Origin: Lepus europaeus
Taxonomy: Eukaryota; Chordata; Mammalia; Lagomorpha; Leporidae
Direction of reading: 5' to 3'
Assembly: GCF_033115175.1 (NCBI RefSeq)
Contig: NC_084850.1
Span: 110,901,939 to 110,965,938 of the forward strand
Length of the DNA: 64,000 bases
The position numbers and the translations under genes are program-made. The notes below the pieces were generated by a model. It was not told the DNA's origin, searched no databases, and saw only the letters and a list, made by a program, of their open reading frames with translations. Positions 10,701 through 19,920 of the stretch are shown in pieces; the first letter of the stretch is position 1, and every line of letters starts with the position of its first letter.

Positions 10701-12297
10701 TCAATAACCCCTTTCTTAAGGACACAAAGCACTTTAGCTCTCCATTCCCATCTGACTTACTTGCACTTTACCTACTTACAGGCCTACATACACGTGTTCC
10801 AAGATTCATTAATGCACGTCATTAAGTCATCTCCTAAGCTCCTCTTTGCACTGCAGGAAGCCTGGCAGAGGCATAGTAATGTTGCCTTTCTTTGATTTCT
10901 AGTGAATTAGCAATTTAGCTTCCCACTGGGATAAAATATAAATTATTCCCTTCTTACCTGTAATTTCTTGTCAAAAGGCAGAAAAGGGTGCCACCAGTTT
11001 GTGTTTTATGTAATGATTTTTTTTAACCTTTATCCATTTGTATGACAAGGAAAATAGTTCATCTTAAATCCAGGTGGCAGTGCCTCTTGCACAATCTCAA
11101 GATACCCTCTCTGTGTGGAGAAGAGACTGAGGGCTCATACTTTCCTTAGGCTCAGCTCATCTCTTTGTTTGCTTTCTGCAGCTTTTCTCATCTGAATATG
11201 TTTGCATTAGTAAAACAACTACACAGATTAAATTCTAGTGTAGTAGAGTAGAAACAACACCAGACACTTGAAATCACTTCACGTTCTGTTTTTGGAATTA
11301 GTTGGGATACAAATTTGTGATTAATCAAGTCAGAATCCCTGGGGTGTAGACCAAGCCCAGTTCCTTCTGTCTGTGCAGTCCCGAGCTGGCCCTTGAATAG
11401 GTCATAACTATAATATTTGGAAAGTTATTCCAATCAGCTTTACCTAGTCTAGGATTTCTCAACTTTGGCACTATTGACATTTGGGCTGAAAGAATGTTTG
11501 TTGGGGAGGGTTTCCTGGGCATGGTAGGATATTTAGCAGCATTCCTGGCTTCTACCCCCTAGATGCCAGTAGCATTTCCACCCCCATTGTGATGGCCAAA
11601 AATATCTCCAGACATGGCCAAATGTTCCCAGGGTGGGGGTTCGGGGGGGCAGAGAAATCACTCTAGTTGGTGTATGGTTATGAGAAACTAGTCTGCAAAC
11701 TTGGGTTGACTCCTATTTAATGCCAAAAGACAATCTGTTAGCCTTGTTGTATGTGCCTTTGCAGCAACTGTTGGTGTATGGTGCCATTGTGGGTCTGACA
11801 CCCTCCTAACCACAGCCTAAAGCAGTGCTTCTCAACCTTGCATATGCATACCAGCCTTCTGGAGATATTGCTAATAATGCAGATAGAAGTCTGATAATTT
11901 TGGTGTGGGGTGTGAGCATCTTTTCTAACAGGTTCCCTTGTGTTGCTGCTAGTCCAAGGTCCAGCCTTTTGAGTTGCAAGGACCTAACAGAAAATTCAGT
12001 CCTTCCTGAAATCAAGCCTTTCTCTGCACACAGTATCACTCTAGGGCTCTGACTCCCAGAACCCTGCTGAATCAGGGTTTGACATACTCTTACCTTTTCT
12101 TTGCCTGCCCCAGGTTGTTACTTCGAATTCCACTCTATTCCTTCAGTATGGTGCTAGTGGACAAGCATGGCATGGACAAGGAGCGCTATGTCTCTCTGGT
12201 GACACCTGTGACTCTCTTCAACCTGATTGACACTTTCCCCTTGAGAAAAGAAGAGATGGTCCTGCAAGCAGAAATGGGCCAGACCTGTAACACCTGA
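1693..12297 (+). CDS. SRPX: SRPX, 3' coding part (five exons)
   Basis: Exons join 1693-1788, 2274-2453, 4512-4645, 7826-7947 and 12114-12297, giving about 237 residues, roughly the C-terminal half of the ~464-residue family protein. Domain order is the end of a HYR domain, one complete sushi/CCP domain, then the DUF4174-type domain ending in QTCNT. SRPX is a secreted or membrane-associated sushi protein known as ETX1 or DRS, linked to apoptosis and tumour suppression; these roles are family knowledge and not visible here. All junction phases (2, 2, 2, 0, then 1) fit and the joined frame has no stop. It was told apart from its paralogue SRPX2 by [12 protein letters not shown] and the QTCNT end; SRPX2 ends differently, from memory in RREQRDICE. 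The 5' exons lie left of the window. It converges on SYTL5, as in human Xp. Confidence 0.93.
2274..2453 (+). CDS. SRPX: SRPX exon: third sushi (CCP) domain
   Basis: The acceptor is TCCTTACAG ending at 2273 and the donor GTATGTG starts at 2454. The 180-base exon carries one complete sushi module, with cysteines in RRCGK, MKCSS, ATCEF, FSCIG, RVCQS and PTCA. The conserved tryptophan is in LAWSGTEP. Six cysteines are seen rather than the usual four, so an extra disulphide pair is likely. One exon encoding one sushi module is the usual arrangement in this superfamily. Confidence 0.95.
2865..2940 (+). repeat. MIR fragment
   Basis: It contains CTACCTGCTGAGTTGTTGTG followed by AGGATTAAAAG, matching the MIR 3' half. 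It sits in the SRPX intron between the sushi exon and the next exon. Confidence 0.55.
3201..3242 (+). repeat. 21-bp perfect tandem duplication
   Basis: The unit AGACATACATGCCATCAGCT plus T occurs twice in direct succession (3201-3221 and 3222-3242). It is a recent local duplication in an SRPX intron. Confidence 0.9.
3670..4145 (-). repeat. Old C-repeat (antisense) split by a younger one
   Basis: TTTATTTATTTTCATTTAATTTGAAAGGC at 3683-3711 is the tail side of an antisense C-repeat (a mixed A/T run; see positions). GGTTAACTCCTCAAATGACT to GGGCCAGGAGCC at 4085-4135 continues the same element. The copy at 3731-4048 sits in its GA-rich stretch. Confidence 0.7.
3731..4048 (+). repeat. C-repeat SINE nested in another C-repeat
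   Basis: It is a full-length sense copy: head TCTGGCACTGTGGTGTAGTG, body CTGGGAAAGCAGTGGAAGAT, and tail AAATAAATAAATAAATCTTT near 4028-4047. Short GAGAGAG on both sides is the target duplication or part of the host repeat. Confidence 0.9.
4512..4645 (+). CDS. SRPX: SRPX exon: start of DUF4174 domain
   Basis: The acceptor is TTATTTACAG ending at 4511 and the donor GTAAGTCC starts at 4646. The 134-base exon has two leading bases and 44 codons and ends in phase 0. It begins [20 protein letters not shown] and contains RRLLIVSTP, the first strand of the thioredoxin-like DUF4174 domain. A GGGGCA hexanucleotide repeat starts 10 bases after the donor. A nested C-repeat lies about 370 bases upstream and another about 550 bases downstream. 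Confidence 0.95.
4656..4685 (+). repeat. (GGGGCA)5 next to SRPX splice donor
   Basis: Five perfect GGGGCA units begin 10 bases after the donor GT at 4646, followed by an imperfect GGAGCA. Five runs of four G separated by CA meet the usual G-quadruplex rule on the coding (RNA) strand. Confidence 0.95.
5113..5600 (+). mobile_element. MER5A (hAT-Charlie) split by a C-repeat
   Basis: The left part (CAGTGGTTTTCAAAGTGTGG at 5119, TTGTTAGAAATG near 5175) and the right part (CACATTCTCAGACCCC, TTTTAACAAGAATTCCAGGT) are contiguous in MER5A. They are separated by the SINE at 5195-5488. MER5A is a non-autonomous DNA transposon shared by placental mammals. Confidence 0.85.
5195..5488 (+). repeat. C-repeat SINE in MER5A with clear target duplication
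   Basis: The target-site duplication is AGAAATGGACATTCTC (5179-5194) on the left and AGAAATGCACATTCTC (5489-5504) on the right, 15 of 16 identical. The body is the sense C-repeat, moderately decayed. Confidence 0.85.
6245..6440 (+). mobile_element. hAT-type DNA transposon fragment
   Basis: GGCAAACTATGGCCCATGGG, then GTGCATTGCCTATGACTGCT and GAGTTGAGTAGTT, are hallmarks of a common mammalian hAT-derived repeat. The same family recurs at 16495-16712. I do not assign a subfamily name. Confidence 0.6.
6441..6725 (+). mobile_element. MER2 (Tigger-type) fragment
   Basis: The start (CTGTGGGTTC, TTCATTCAACCAAACTGGGA), the middle (AGGTATTATAAATAACCTTG, AGTATATGGTAGGATATG) and the end match MER2, a non-autonomous Tigger1/mariner derivative. 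Confidence 0.65.
6750..7033 (-). repeat. C-repeat SINE, antisense
   Basis: It runs from the complement of the 3' pyrimidine part (CCATCTGCTGGTTCACTCCC) to the complement of the head (CAACATAGCACCAGCCCC). The tail appears shortened and it inserted close to or into the MER2 end. Confidence 0.85.
7826..7947 (+). CDS. SRPX: SRPX exon: middle of DUF4174 domain
   Basis: The acceptor TTCCCACCCAG ends at 7825 and the donor GTATGG starts at 7948. The exon has 122 bases, phase 0 in and two trailing bases out. It encodes [18 protein letters not shown] followed by [12 protein letters not shown] and ends ALALQL. The match to SRPX family sequence is close throughout, with no frameshift. Confidence 0.93.
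8150..8215 (-). repeat. C-repeat remnant
   Basis: GCAGGCATCTTAACCATC and TTAGGCCAAATGC resemble the complement of a C-repeat head. A small internal duplication of CATCTTAACCAT is present. Confidence 0.4.
8600..8758 (+). mobile_element. Old L1 3' end
   Basis: CTTGATTGCACATTGTATAC followed by TATTGAAGTATCACATGGTA is the conserved 3' terminus of older L1M elements, followed by an A-rich tail. Confidence 0.6.
8762..8875 (-). mobile_element. MER5A fragment, antisense
   Basis: CAGAATCTGATTTAGTAGGT, GGGGTGGGGCCTGAGAATTT and GAACCACTG near 8862 are the reverse complement of MER5A. Confidence 0.75.
9428..9890 (-). mobile_element. Rabbit-type L1 3' UTR, antisense
   Basis: A T-rich run (poly(A) complement) is followed by TTATTTAATGAATATAAATT, GGCTTCCCCCCTCCCATAAC and CTTTCCCGCTCCC. 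This is the C-rich 3' UTR typical of lagomorph L1. Only the 3' end is present, as expected for a 5'-truncated copy. Confidence 0.75.
10138..10447 (-). repeat. C-repeat SINE, antisense
   Basis: It has AAAAGATTTATTTGAAAGTC at the tail side and CTATACCGCAGCAATGGCCC at the head side. The flanks TGGTTTTCCTTTT and TGGTTTTCCCTTTT look like its target duplication. Confidence 0.88.
11450..11672 (-). mobile_element. MER20 (hAT-Charlie), antisense
   Basis: GGCACTATTGACATTTGGGC, GATATTTAGCAGCATTCCTG and AGATGCCAGTAGCA, with CTCCAGACATGGCCAAATG, are the reverse complement of MER20. It lies 0.45 kb before the last SRPX exon. Confidence 0.85.
11822..11975 (+). mobile_element. MER5A fragment
   Basis: CAGTGCTTCTCAACCTTGCA, CTTCTGGAGATATTGCTAAT and TCTAACAGGTTCCC follow MER5A order, ending about 140 bases before the last SRPX exon. 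Confidence 0.6.
12114..12297 (+). CDS. SRPX: SRPX last coding exon
   Basis: The acceptor TTGCCTGCCCCAG ends at 12113. One base completes the Arg codon (AG+G), then 60 codons run to TGA at 12295-12297. The peptide contains [36 protein letters not shown] and FPLRKEEMV, and ends GQTCNT. This closes the DUF4174 domain. A MER5A copy (11822-11975) and a MER20 copy (11450-11672) lie just upstream in the intron. Confidence 0.95.
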
Positions 12298-12660
12298 CGC
12301 GATGTTCCTCTGTTGGTGGTTCCTTTTCTCTTTATATATGGTGCCACGTGCATGGGAAGGCCTTAAAATATCCTCGATGTACAGATTTTTATTTGTAATT
12401 TTTAAAGTCTATTTTATTATGAGCTTTCTTTGCACTTAAAAGTTAGCACAATGCTTTTTGTACTTCAAACTGTTTCAGAAGTTTTGATGAAGATATTTAC
12501 TCTAACTCTTCACTCCAACATGACTGGTTCATTTTGTAGAAAAATTAGAAGTCACAACGATTCACATGCTTTCAACATGTTATTCAGTGTGAAATATAAC
12601 TCTTTTCTATTTTGTTTATATAAAACTTTTATTAATAAAATATTTTGGAGCAAATTCAAT
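12298..12660 (+). terminator. SRPX: SRPX 3' UTR and poly(A) signal
   Basis: After the stop codon comes an AT-rich stretch of about 340 bases with a canonical AATAAA at 12634-12639. Cleavage would be expected 10-30 bases later. No other strong signal was seen between the stop and this site. The exact 3' end is inferred. Confidence 0.7.
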
Positions 12661-12769
12661 GAAACTCACTTTCTTTATCAAGCACTAACCCTAACTTGCT
12701 TGGCATGGTCCATGGTTTTAGGACAAATTCTTGGTGGTGTTTTAGGAATGAAAACATGGGATTAGCCTT

Positions 12770-13205
12770 GTCAGGAGCTCAGCTGAACTGGGACAGTGCT
12801 GAGCTGTCGGTTGTCAGAGTAGCCAATTGCAGCAACAACTCAAAAATGAAAGAGTTAAGCCTTTAATCACCTGCAGCAATGGGATTAGTAAGAGGGCAGA
12901 CCAGAGACAGGGCTGCCTCCTGTTCCGTTTTCCTCCGGGGAGCAGCGCGTTTGCTGGGTGAATCCTGCAAAGCAGTGCAGAAGGGCAATCTTCTCCTTGT
13001 TGAGGGAGCTCGGGACAAAGGCACTGGCGGTTTTATGGACCCCGGAGACTGGTGGAGGGCCAGGAGTAGCAAAGTACTGGGTACGGAGAGCAGGGAAATG
13101 CAGCTTCAAGGTTTCTCCCATCTGCCCCGGACAGAAGGAGATCTTAGCAGAGACACCTGAAAAAGGCTCCTGTCCAAGGCTTCAGATAAAGAGACCTAGA
13201 AATGA
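12770..13205 (-). mobile_element. Probable solo LTR of an endogenous retrovirus, antisense
   Basis: Read on the - strand, this GC-richer block carries a TATA-like CCATAAAACC, then a C/T-rich leader, and an ATTAAA-type poly(A) signal (GATTAAAGGCTTAACTCTTT) about 150 bases later. That is the order of U3, R and U5. It lies about 110 bases past the SRPX poly(A) signal. No viral coding sequence was seen. Family and exact ends are unknown. Confidence 0.45.
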
Positions 13206-13221
13206 CAGCACCAGGACCAAA

Positions 13222-13550
13222 ACTGTAAATACACTTGGACCTCCCTGTCTGCAGCTTCTGCATCTGCAGATTCAACCAATCAGATTGAAAATACTCAGCC
13301 AGAAAACTCCATGTGTTCGGAACATGTACAGATGTTTTCCCTTATCATTATTTCCTAAACAATACAGTAGAACAACTATTTCTACAGCGTTGCCATTGTA
13401 TTGTTAGGTGATGTAACACGTTTGGTAGGATGTGCACATTATATGAAATACTACAGCCCTTTACGTGCGGGACTTGAACATCTACAGGTGTGGGTGTATC
13501 CAAGGGGGTCTTGAAACCAATCCCTGAAGACTGAACAAGTATGATTGGGC
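13222..13550 (+). mobile_element. MER2 (Tigger-type), nearly complete
   Basis: It starts near CTGCAGATTCAACCAATCAG, has AACATGTACAGATGTTTTCC and GTAGGATGTGCACATTATAT inside, and ends GGGTCTTGAAACCAATCCCT. It follows MER2 from end to end. Confidence 0.75.
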
Positions 13551-14440
13551 AGGGCAACCTGAGCCCATGACTGCAACTTCCCTTGGAGATCTCAATGCAC
13601 TGGTTGTGCCCTATGTCTGCTTGTGGGAAGGGCAGCTTTCCCTATGTGGCCTGCCTTTATAATCGCATATGGGCATGCAGGAAAACACATACAACGTTTT
13701 TTAACCTGGAGACAGACACCTCATTCCCTCCGTGTTTAGAATATCGGTTTGGCTCACAATGTATTCATGAGCAAAGAAAGTGACTGCATTTATATGGAAA
13801 GTACAAATTTCAACATTTCAAGAAGTTTAAAATATGAAGCAGATTTGATACTTCATTTTTTGTTCAGGTTAGGTTAGCCATAGAGATCGCTAAACTGTAA
13901 ATAAGCTTACACTCTATTTAAAAAATAAGATTTAGTTTACAAAGCATACTAGAAGCCACTCTTTGGTGGCTGTCGTCTTTAAATGTATCAGATAAAGGTC
14001 AGTGGTGTGGCTGGGGGAGGAATGTCAAACAGTGACTAGTTCAGAAGCCATAAAAAGTCCAAGAGATCATTTGCCACAATTAAGTAAGCACATATCTGCC
14101 CCCTGTTAAAGCTCGCTGGCCTTCGACAAACCAGCCTGTGCCCTCTGCCCACTAGCCTGAAAGTCTGAGCCTTAAAGGTGAGCTGACATTTAAGGAACTG
14201 CTCTGATTTCTTCAAAAACAGTTGTCCTTTTGAATTTGGAATCTTATGGGCAGTTTGCTGTACAATACAAAGACTATTTGAAGCTTAATAAATACACTGT
14301 TATTAAAAAATGTATGGCTTATCCTAAAATTTGAGCACATTCTTAAAGATTAGTAAGAAATCTCTAGAGACCTGATTTCTCATTAGAAATTTCAGTTTTG
14401 TTTGATCCCCAGTTCTGTTTGCTTACACTGATACAGAGGA

Positions 14441-14479
<39 letters not shown>

Positions 14480-15231
14480 TGTGTGTGTGTGTGTGTGGAG
14501 GGGGGAAGGGGTAGGCAGTTAAATTTTCTGCTGAGCACAAACAGAACACTGTCTCCACTTTAATCGATGGCAGGTGAAATCTCGATTTGATTCTTTTATC
14601 CTAGTTGGACTGTGTGGAATTTGCCCCTGCTCCCAGCCTGCCCGTGCATGGTTCAGTGATCAGTCAGCGATTTAGACCACTTAAAAATAGAATCAGGGTC
14701 TCCGTCTCTGGCTATCTTCTTTCTGAGATCCTGTCCTCAGTTTTCATTTGCCGTGGTTACCCTTGGTCTCTGCTCTAGCTCTTAAAACCAGTAAGACTGC
14801 AGGTTTTCTAGCATCACTTAAGCCTCTCCCACGCTCAACCACAGTGTGGTATATTCTACAAGACACCCTTTGGCAAAATCCCCTTCAAAATTGATGCCTC
14901 AAGTTGATTGTCTTATTCCAAGTGATGATTGCTTTCTAGTATCCAATTGCTTTTTGGTCACTCTTCAGAGTCTTCAGATAGTTTTTAGAATATACATGCA
15001 ATATATACATTTTGTCCTGATACAGGTGTCTGGGGGAGGATTGGCCCAATAGGAGTTTCTTAGCCATTATAAGAAAGCTAGTGAAGAGTGAGCCAGAAAT
15101 TGGAAGAATCTAAGTCATTCCCAGAGAACTGCAGATTTCACCTCTACAAACCTTCAACCCTTGGGCTTAGGCTTAGGTAACTGGGGAAGGGATGAAGGAG
15201 CAGAAAGGGAAGGAGGTAATCCAAAGTGCAT
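13551..15231. other. Intergenic, no gene seen
   Basis: This is mainly unique sequence. It holds a compound microsatellite (CT)n(GT)n at 14443-14496. GAAGCTTAATAAATACACTG near 14280 contains AATAAA and precedes an A-run, but no gene body was recognised upstream. Confidence 0.5.
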
Positions 15232-15515
15232 CAAAGAAAGATCCCCTCCTGCTTGTTCACTCCCCAAATGGCCAGAACAGCCAGGACTGGGCCAGGCCAA
15301 AGCCAGGGGCTGGAACTCCATCCTGGTGACCCACATGGGTGACACAGGTGACAGAAGCCCAAGTTTTGGGCCATCATCTGTTGACTTTTCAGGCACATTA
15401 ACAGGGAGCTAGATCAAAAGAGGAACAGCCGGGACTTGAACTGGTACTCCAATATGGGACATCGATGTTGCTAGTGGTAGCTCAACCTGCTGTTCAACAA
15501 CGCCAAAGTCCATGT
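15232..15515 (-). repeat. C-repeat SINE, antisense, old
   Basis: TTCACTCCCCAAATGGCCAG, GACTGGGCCAGGCCAAAGCC and CACATTAACAGGGAGCTAGA are complements of an older C-repeat subfamily. Divergence is higher than in other copies. Confidence 0.75.
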
Positions 15516-16494
15516 AGCATTTTCTTTGGATTTCTCCCATTTCATGAGAAATGGAAATGACTAAGGAGCACTTTAATATTTCTGCTCTTTTGTAACGATG
15601 AGGAGTCCTGGGCAAGGCCATGATCATCCTGTTCATCAGAAGAATCAAGCCTGAGAAAAGGCATCAAAATATTCAGGTGGAAGGTTTTTGGAAGAAGCAG
15701 TATTGATTTTGATTTTTGAAGTTCATTCTGAACAATGAATAACCTGTCACACTAATACACCATACTCGTCTTTGAGATGAGCTGCAATGTGAATGCTAAT
15801 GACTCATTGATTCATTTGTTCACCAGGAACATCTTGCTCAACTATCGTAGTTCATTGATCCTAAGGTACATACTCTTTCACATTTTAATATCTCTAAAGT
15901 AGGGAATGTCTTAGAATTAATGACACCCTTTTCAGTCAAGGTCTTGATGGGAAACAGATGACAGATGCAAATGGGGGACTGAGGAGGGCATAATGAGAAT
16001 GGCTGTTTATCCTAACGTGGGCATGGTCAAGGGAACTAAAGCAGCAAAGGTGGCAGTGACATGGAACATTTACAACTGGGGGCCTGAAGGGAAAGAGGGG
16101 GTGCTACTGCTGGAACCCATGGAGCCCTGTAGGTATAATCTTAGGGAAGATCACTTGTGAAGAGCTGTGGAAGAAGAGCACAGCCTTTAACAACCTTTAG
16201 TCCATGGAGGGTAGTGTGTGGAAAACAAATATCATGATATTTCTATCCTGTCCTTTGATCCTCTGCTATTGGTTGCAGTTCATCAAACCCAGTGGAAACC
16301 CAGAGAGCAAAGAAACAAAGCACAAAACAATTTGGAACATTTAGAGTGACTCTGCTGAGGTAAACAGTGAATACCCAGCACAGTTCTTTCCTTCTGAGTA
16401 TTGACTCTTTGCTTTAGCATGAAAAAAACAAAATAACAACAACAACAACAACAAAACTCATGTCCCGAGTACAAGAGACAGTTTCCCCATAATC
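15516..16494. other. Intergenic, no gene seen
   Basis: No exon-like signal was recognised. An (AAC)n microsatellite is present at 16435-16455. Confidence 0.45.
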
Positions 16495-16712
16495 TACTTC
16501 AGAAGTCAGCAAACTACAGCTCACATTCTGGCCATCTGTTTTTTGCAAGTGAAGTTTTCATTGGAACACAGCCACACACATTCTTTTATGTATTGTTTAT
16601 GGCTGCTTTTGTGCTACAGCAGCAGAGATGAGTAGTTGTGACAAAGACCATATGGCCTCTAGAGCCTGAACTATTTATGATTTAGCCCTTTAGGAAAAAT
16701 TTCTGACGAGTA
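16495..16712 (+). mobile_element. hAT-type DNA transposon fragment
   Basis: AGTCAGCAAACTACAGCTCA, TTCATTGGAACACAGCCACA and TTGTTTATGGCTGCTTTTGT match the family seen at 6245-6440. This copy is better preserved. Confidence 0.7.
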
Positions 16713-17344
16713 TCACTGCAGAGTAATATTAGTTCTGTCAAACTGTCATCCAACACTCAGTACTTTAGCTACTACCAATTCTCGTCACACAGAGAGTTGG
16801 GAAAGAAAAAATTTGGAAGACATAGTAAACCAACATAAAACATAGGTGCTTCAGCTCCACTTCTGGGGCTAGTCAAAGAATCCAAGTTGATAATTATTTC
16901 AAATTCTCTTTTATACTCTGTCACCACTTCAACTAGATCACTTTCTTTGCCTGGGGATTGACTTAACTCTTCATTTCTGTAGGATGTGGCTCCATAGTAG
17001 CCCTGCTTTTATTGGTTTCTTCAGTTTCCTATTGGCCAGGATCATTGATCAAAGTAGTGGCCACTTTGACTCAGCATGGGGGAGTCAGGGGAATAGCTAT
17101 CAATTTCACTTTCCTTTCACCATTCAGTCCCCTACTGGTACCTTTCCTTGTCCAAACTCAACCAAAACCCAGAGAGTAGGATAGCTCCTTTGAAACAGTT
17201 CAGTAAAGTTCACTTCTTCAAGGCACAGAACAGTGTGAAGAAGAGTGAAGGGAAAATATGCAGAGACAGGTGTGGGATATTCAGAAAAACATCTTCCAAT
17301 GATAATTAGCAGCATTTTTTCTTCCTCGCTGGTGTGAGACAATA

Positions 17345-17415
17345 CCAAAAAATTCATGGAAAAAAAAAACAGAAAATAATGTGAATTTTCCATGAACTTT
17401 TTGAAGCCCCCTCAT
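17345..17415. mobile_element. Short palindromic MITE-like repeat, fragment
   Basis: AAAAAATTCATGGAAAAA and TTTTCCATGAACTTTTTGAA face each other, the terminal arms of a small inverted-repeat element also seen at 40652-40795 and around 51535/53490. Confidence 0.5.
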
Positions 17416-17990
17416 ACACAAAAAACATAAAATCACAATCAGTTGAACCAAAGAGTAAGTGAGTTCCCACATGTGTTGCATCACAAAACTTGTGATGTTT
17501 GAGGGGAGCTTGAATATCATTTAATTCAAGTCCCCCATTTTATACATGAGAAGTGTTTTGTGAAAACTTCTCAGCAAGTAGCACAGCTGGGAGAGAGCGA
17601 GGTCTCTCAATCTTCAACCAAGTGTTGTTTATATATTCCTCTTTCAAGGCTGGGTTAACAAGCGTATATTCCTCAGTCAGGCCTTGCATTTTTCACTGGC
17701 TTAAGCCAAATTGGTAACTAAAGGCTTTTCTCTATAACTAGTCATCACCAGCAATACAAACGCCAAATCTTGATAGAAAATAGAAGATACTACTTGGAAG
17801 ATGTTTGATTAGTATATTTGGAATAAAGCTTTCGGAGCTCTATTTCCTCAGGTTTAGAGGGGGTTGCATCTAGATTACTTACTGTACTCCGTGGGTTGGA
17901 AGAGTCATCTAAAATTAAAAAAAAAAAATCCAGGTCTTCCAATCTTAGAGATGTGAAATAAGATCAGACTACATGTCTGGTGAATGTCTT

Positions 17991-18060
17991 CAGAATAGTT
18001 ATGGGAGAACAACATCAGAATAGTTATGGGAGAACAACACACACACACACACACACACCA
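17991..18060 (+). repeat. 25-bp tandem duplication next to (AC)n
   Basis: CAGAATAGTTATGGGAGAAC begins at 17991 and again at 18016, a 25-base period. The second copy runs straight into an (AC)n tract ending near 18058. Confidence 0.85.
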
Positions 18061-18204
18061 TGTGTTTTTAAGGGAAGAAATCAAAACTGAAGAATAAAAG
18101 GGGCACAAGGAAAAGATTGGCAAATAGGGTACCTTAGACCAATGTTCACATCAACCACAACTAACTGGAAATAGTCTTAAGTATCAAGATCAATTCTGTC
18201 ACTC

Positions 18205-18385
18205 TCTCCACATCAGTTCTTCTCATAATTCATGGTTCTTGGGAGCCAACCAGGAAGCTTGCTGTAATGAGTATTCTGATTAGTGGGAGTGGGCTGGGAT
18301 CTCACATCTCGGCATGCCTCGCAAGTTTCCAGGTAATACTAGTACTGTTGGTTCATGAATAACACTTTGAGAAGCAAATATCCAG
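18205..18385 (+). mobile_element. MER5A fragment
   Basis: GGTTCTTGGGAGCCAACCAG, GGGCTGGGATCTCACATCTC and CACTTTGAGAAGCAA show the MER5A order at moderate divergence. Confidence 0.5.
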
Positions 18386-18439
18386 CACATGAGAAGCACA
18401 GAATTTCTATCTGGGTTGCAGTTTGGTGAAATGCAAAGA

Positions 18440-18545
18440 AAATGGGCATTGGGACCTGAACTGGGGGGCTCCATGTGGGGTGAAGCTCTGCTACATACTA
18501 TATTGTAACTCAGGCAAGTTACTTACCCTCTTTGAGCCTCTTAAG
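18440..18545 (+). repeat. MIR fragment
   Basis: GTAACTCAGGCAAGTTACTT and CCCTCTTTGAGCCTC are the conserved MIR core. Confidence 0.6.
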
Positions 18546-18735
18546 TCTTTCCTTGTTGTTTGCCTGTGATTATAAAGCAAATTGAAAGTATGTCATTGTA
18601 AAAATTCAAAGAAAAACAAGAAAGGAAAGAGGGATGGTGGGAGTGAGGGAGGGTATGGTGGGAAGTATCATTATGCTCTTAGAAATATGTCTATGAAAAT
18701 TGTTCCCTTTTCATTGATAAAAAATTTGTAAAAAA
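18546..18735 (+). mobile_element. Truncated L1 3' end
   Basis: GTGATTATAAAGCAAATTGA, the G-rich block GGGAGTGAGGGAGGGTATGG and GTATCATTATGCTCTTAGAA are the rabbit L1 3' terminus, ending in an A-rich tail. Confidence 0.65.
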
Positions 18736-19627
18736 CATAGCTAACATAGTAGGTAGCTACTTATAAAGCACTTGATACCTAACAAGTTCAACAAATGTCA
18801 CTTCTGATTCCTTCCCTTCTCAGTAGCCATGGTTTATTGATGGGAGGGCAAAAGCAATAATGATGTTTTGAGTTCAGACTAACAGGAAGATAGGTGAGAA
18901 AAAAAATCAAAATGAATGGAAGATTCCATAGCTGAGTACCAAGAGGAATTGTTCAACATCATTCTAGCTTTAAAAACGGAAGCCAGACACTCATGCAATC
19001 TCTGTGTGTCAATTCAGCTAATGTGTTTCTTCCAATAACTATTAAGTATAAAAAGAGAAGGAACAGGTGGCATATAATCAGTCTTCAAGTACATACAATC
19101 CATCTTCAAAAACTCGGGAATAACTCATAATAGTACACATTAGAGATATTAGGGAAATGAATTTAATGAAAAAGATATTACCATTTACAGCACATGCAGA
19201 GTGGCACAAAGCCTTGATTTGGGATATGTGTTCCACACAGCAGCTTGTAAGTAGGCAGGTTAAGCATTTAAGTATTGCTACTAATTTTTCACCAAAGATG
19301 GTAAAATGAGCAAATAAGAACAGTTGTCTGTAGCCAACAACAACACTAGCAAAACCAATGTAGATGCCCATTATCTCCTGTTGAAAAAAATAATTATTGC
19401 TTCCTCAGAGTTCTTCCATCTTTTTCTCTTTCTACCTAAAAATAAAGAATGTTATATTGTACACTTAAATGTATTAAGAACACAGATCTCATGTTAAGTG
19501 TTATTACTACAATCAAAAAGGAAATGAGCTATGAAGCCACAAAAAGACATGGGGGAACCTTAAAATGCCTATATAAGTCAAAGAAGCCAGTCTGAAAAGG
19601 CAGCATATTGTATATGATTTTAACTTT
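18736..19627. other. Intergenic, nothing recognised
   Basis: This is AT-rich unique sequence without splice-like or coding signal that I can support. Confidence 0.4.
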
Positions 19628-19920
19628 TTGATATTTTTTTTTGACAGGCAGAGAGAGAAAGAGACAGAGAGAAAGGTCTTCCTTCTGTTGGTTCACCCCA
19701 CAAATGGCTGCCACGGCCTGTGCGCTGTGCCGATCCAAAGCCAGGAGCCAGGTGCTTCCTCCTGGTCTCCCATGCAGGTGCAGGGCCCAAGCACTTGGGC
19801 CATCCTCCACTGCCCTCCCGGGCCACAGCAGAGAGCTGGACTGGAAGAGGAGCAACTGGAACAGAATCCGGCGCCCCAACTGGGACTAGAACCCAGGGTG
19901 CCGGCACCACAGACGGAGGG
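19628..19920 (-). repeat. C-repeat SINE, antisense, head missing
   Basis: The tail side TTTTTTTTGACAGGCAGAG is present. The element stops at GCCGGCACCACAGACGGAGG, so about 40 bases of the head are missing. 3' intact and 5' truncated is the normal retroposition defect. Confidence 0.85.

Noticed and set aside
1693..12297. SRPX2 as the identity of the + strand gene
   Set aside because: SRPX2 was considered first because it is the closest paralogue. [21 protein letters not shown] and the QTCNT end belong to SRPX; SRPX2 ends differently.
12079..12297. Stand-alone 72-codon gene starting at 12079
   Set aside because: The first 35 bases are intron; the coding part begins at the splice acceptor at 12114 and belongs to SRPX.
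14265..14310. Processed pseudogene end (AATAAA followed by A-rich run)
   Set aside because: No coding body or duplication was recognised upstream; the signal alone is common by chance in AT-rich DNA.
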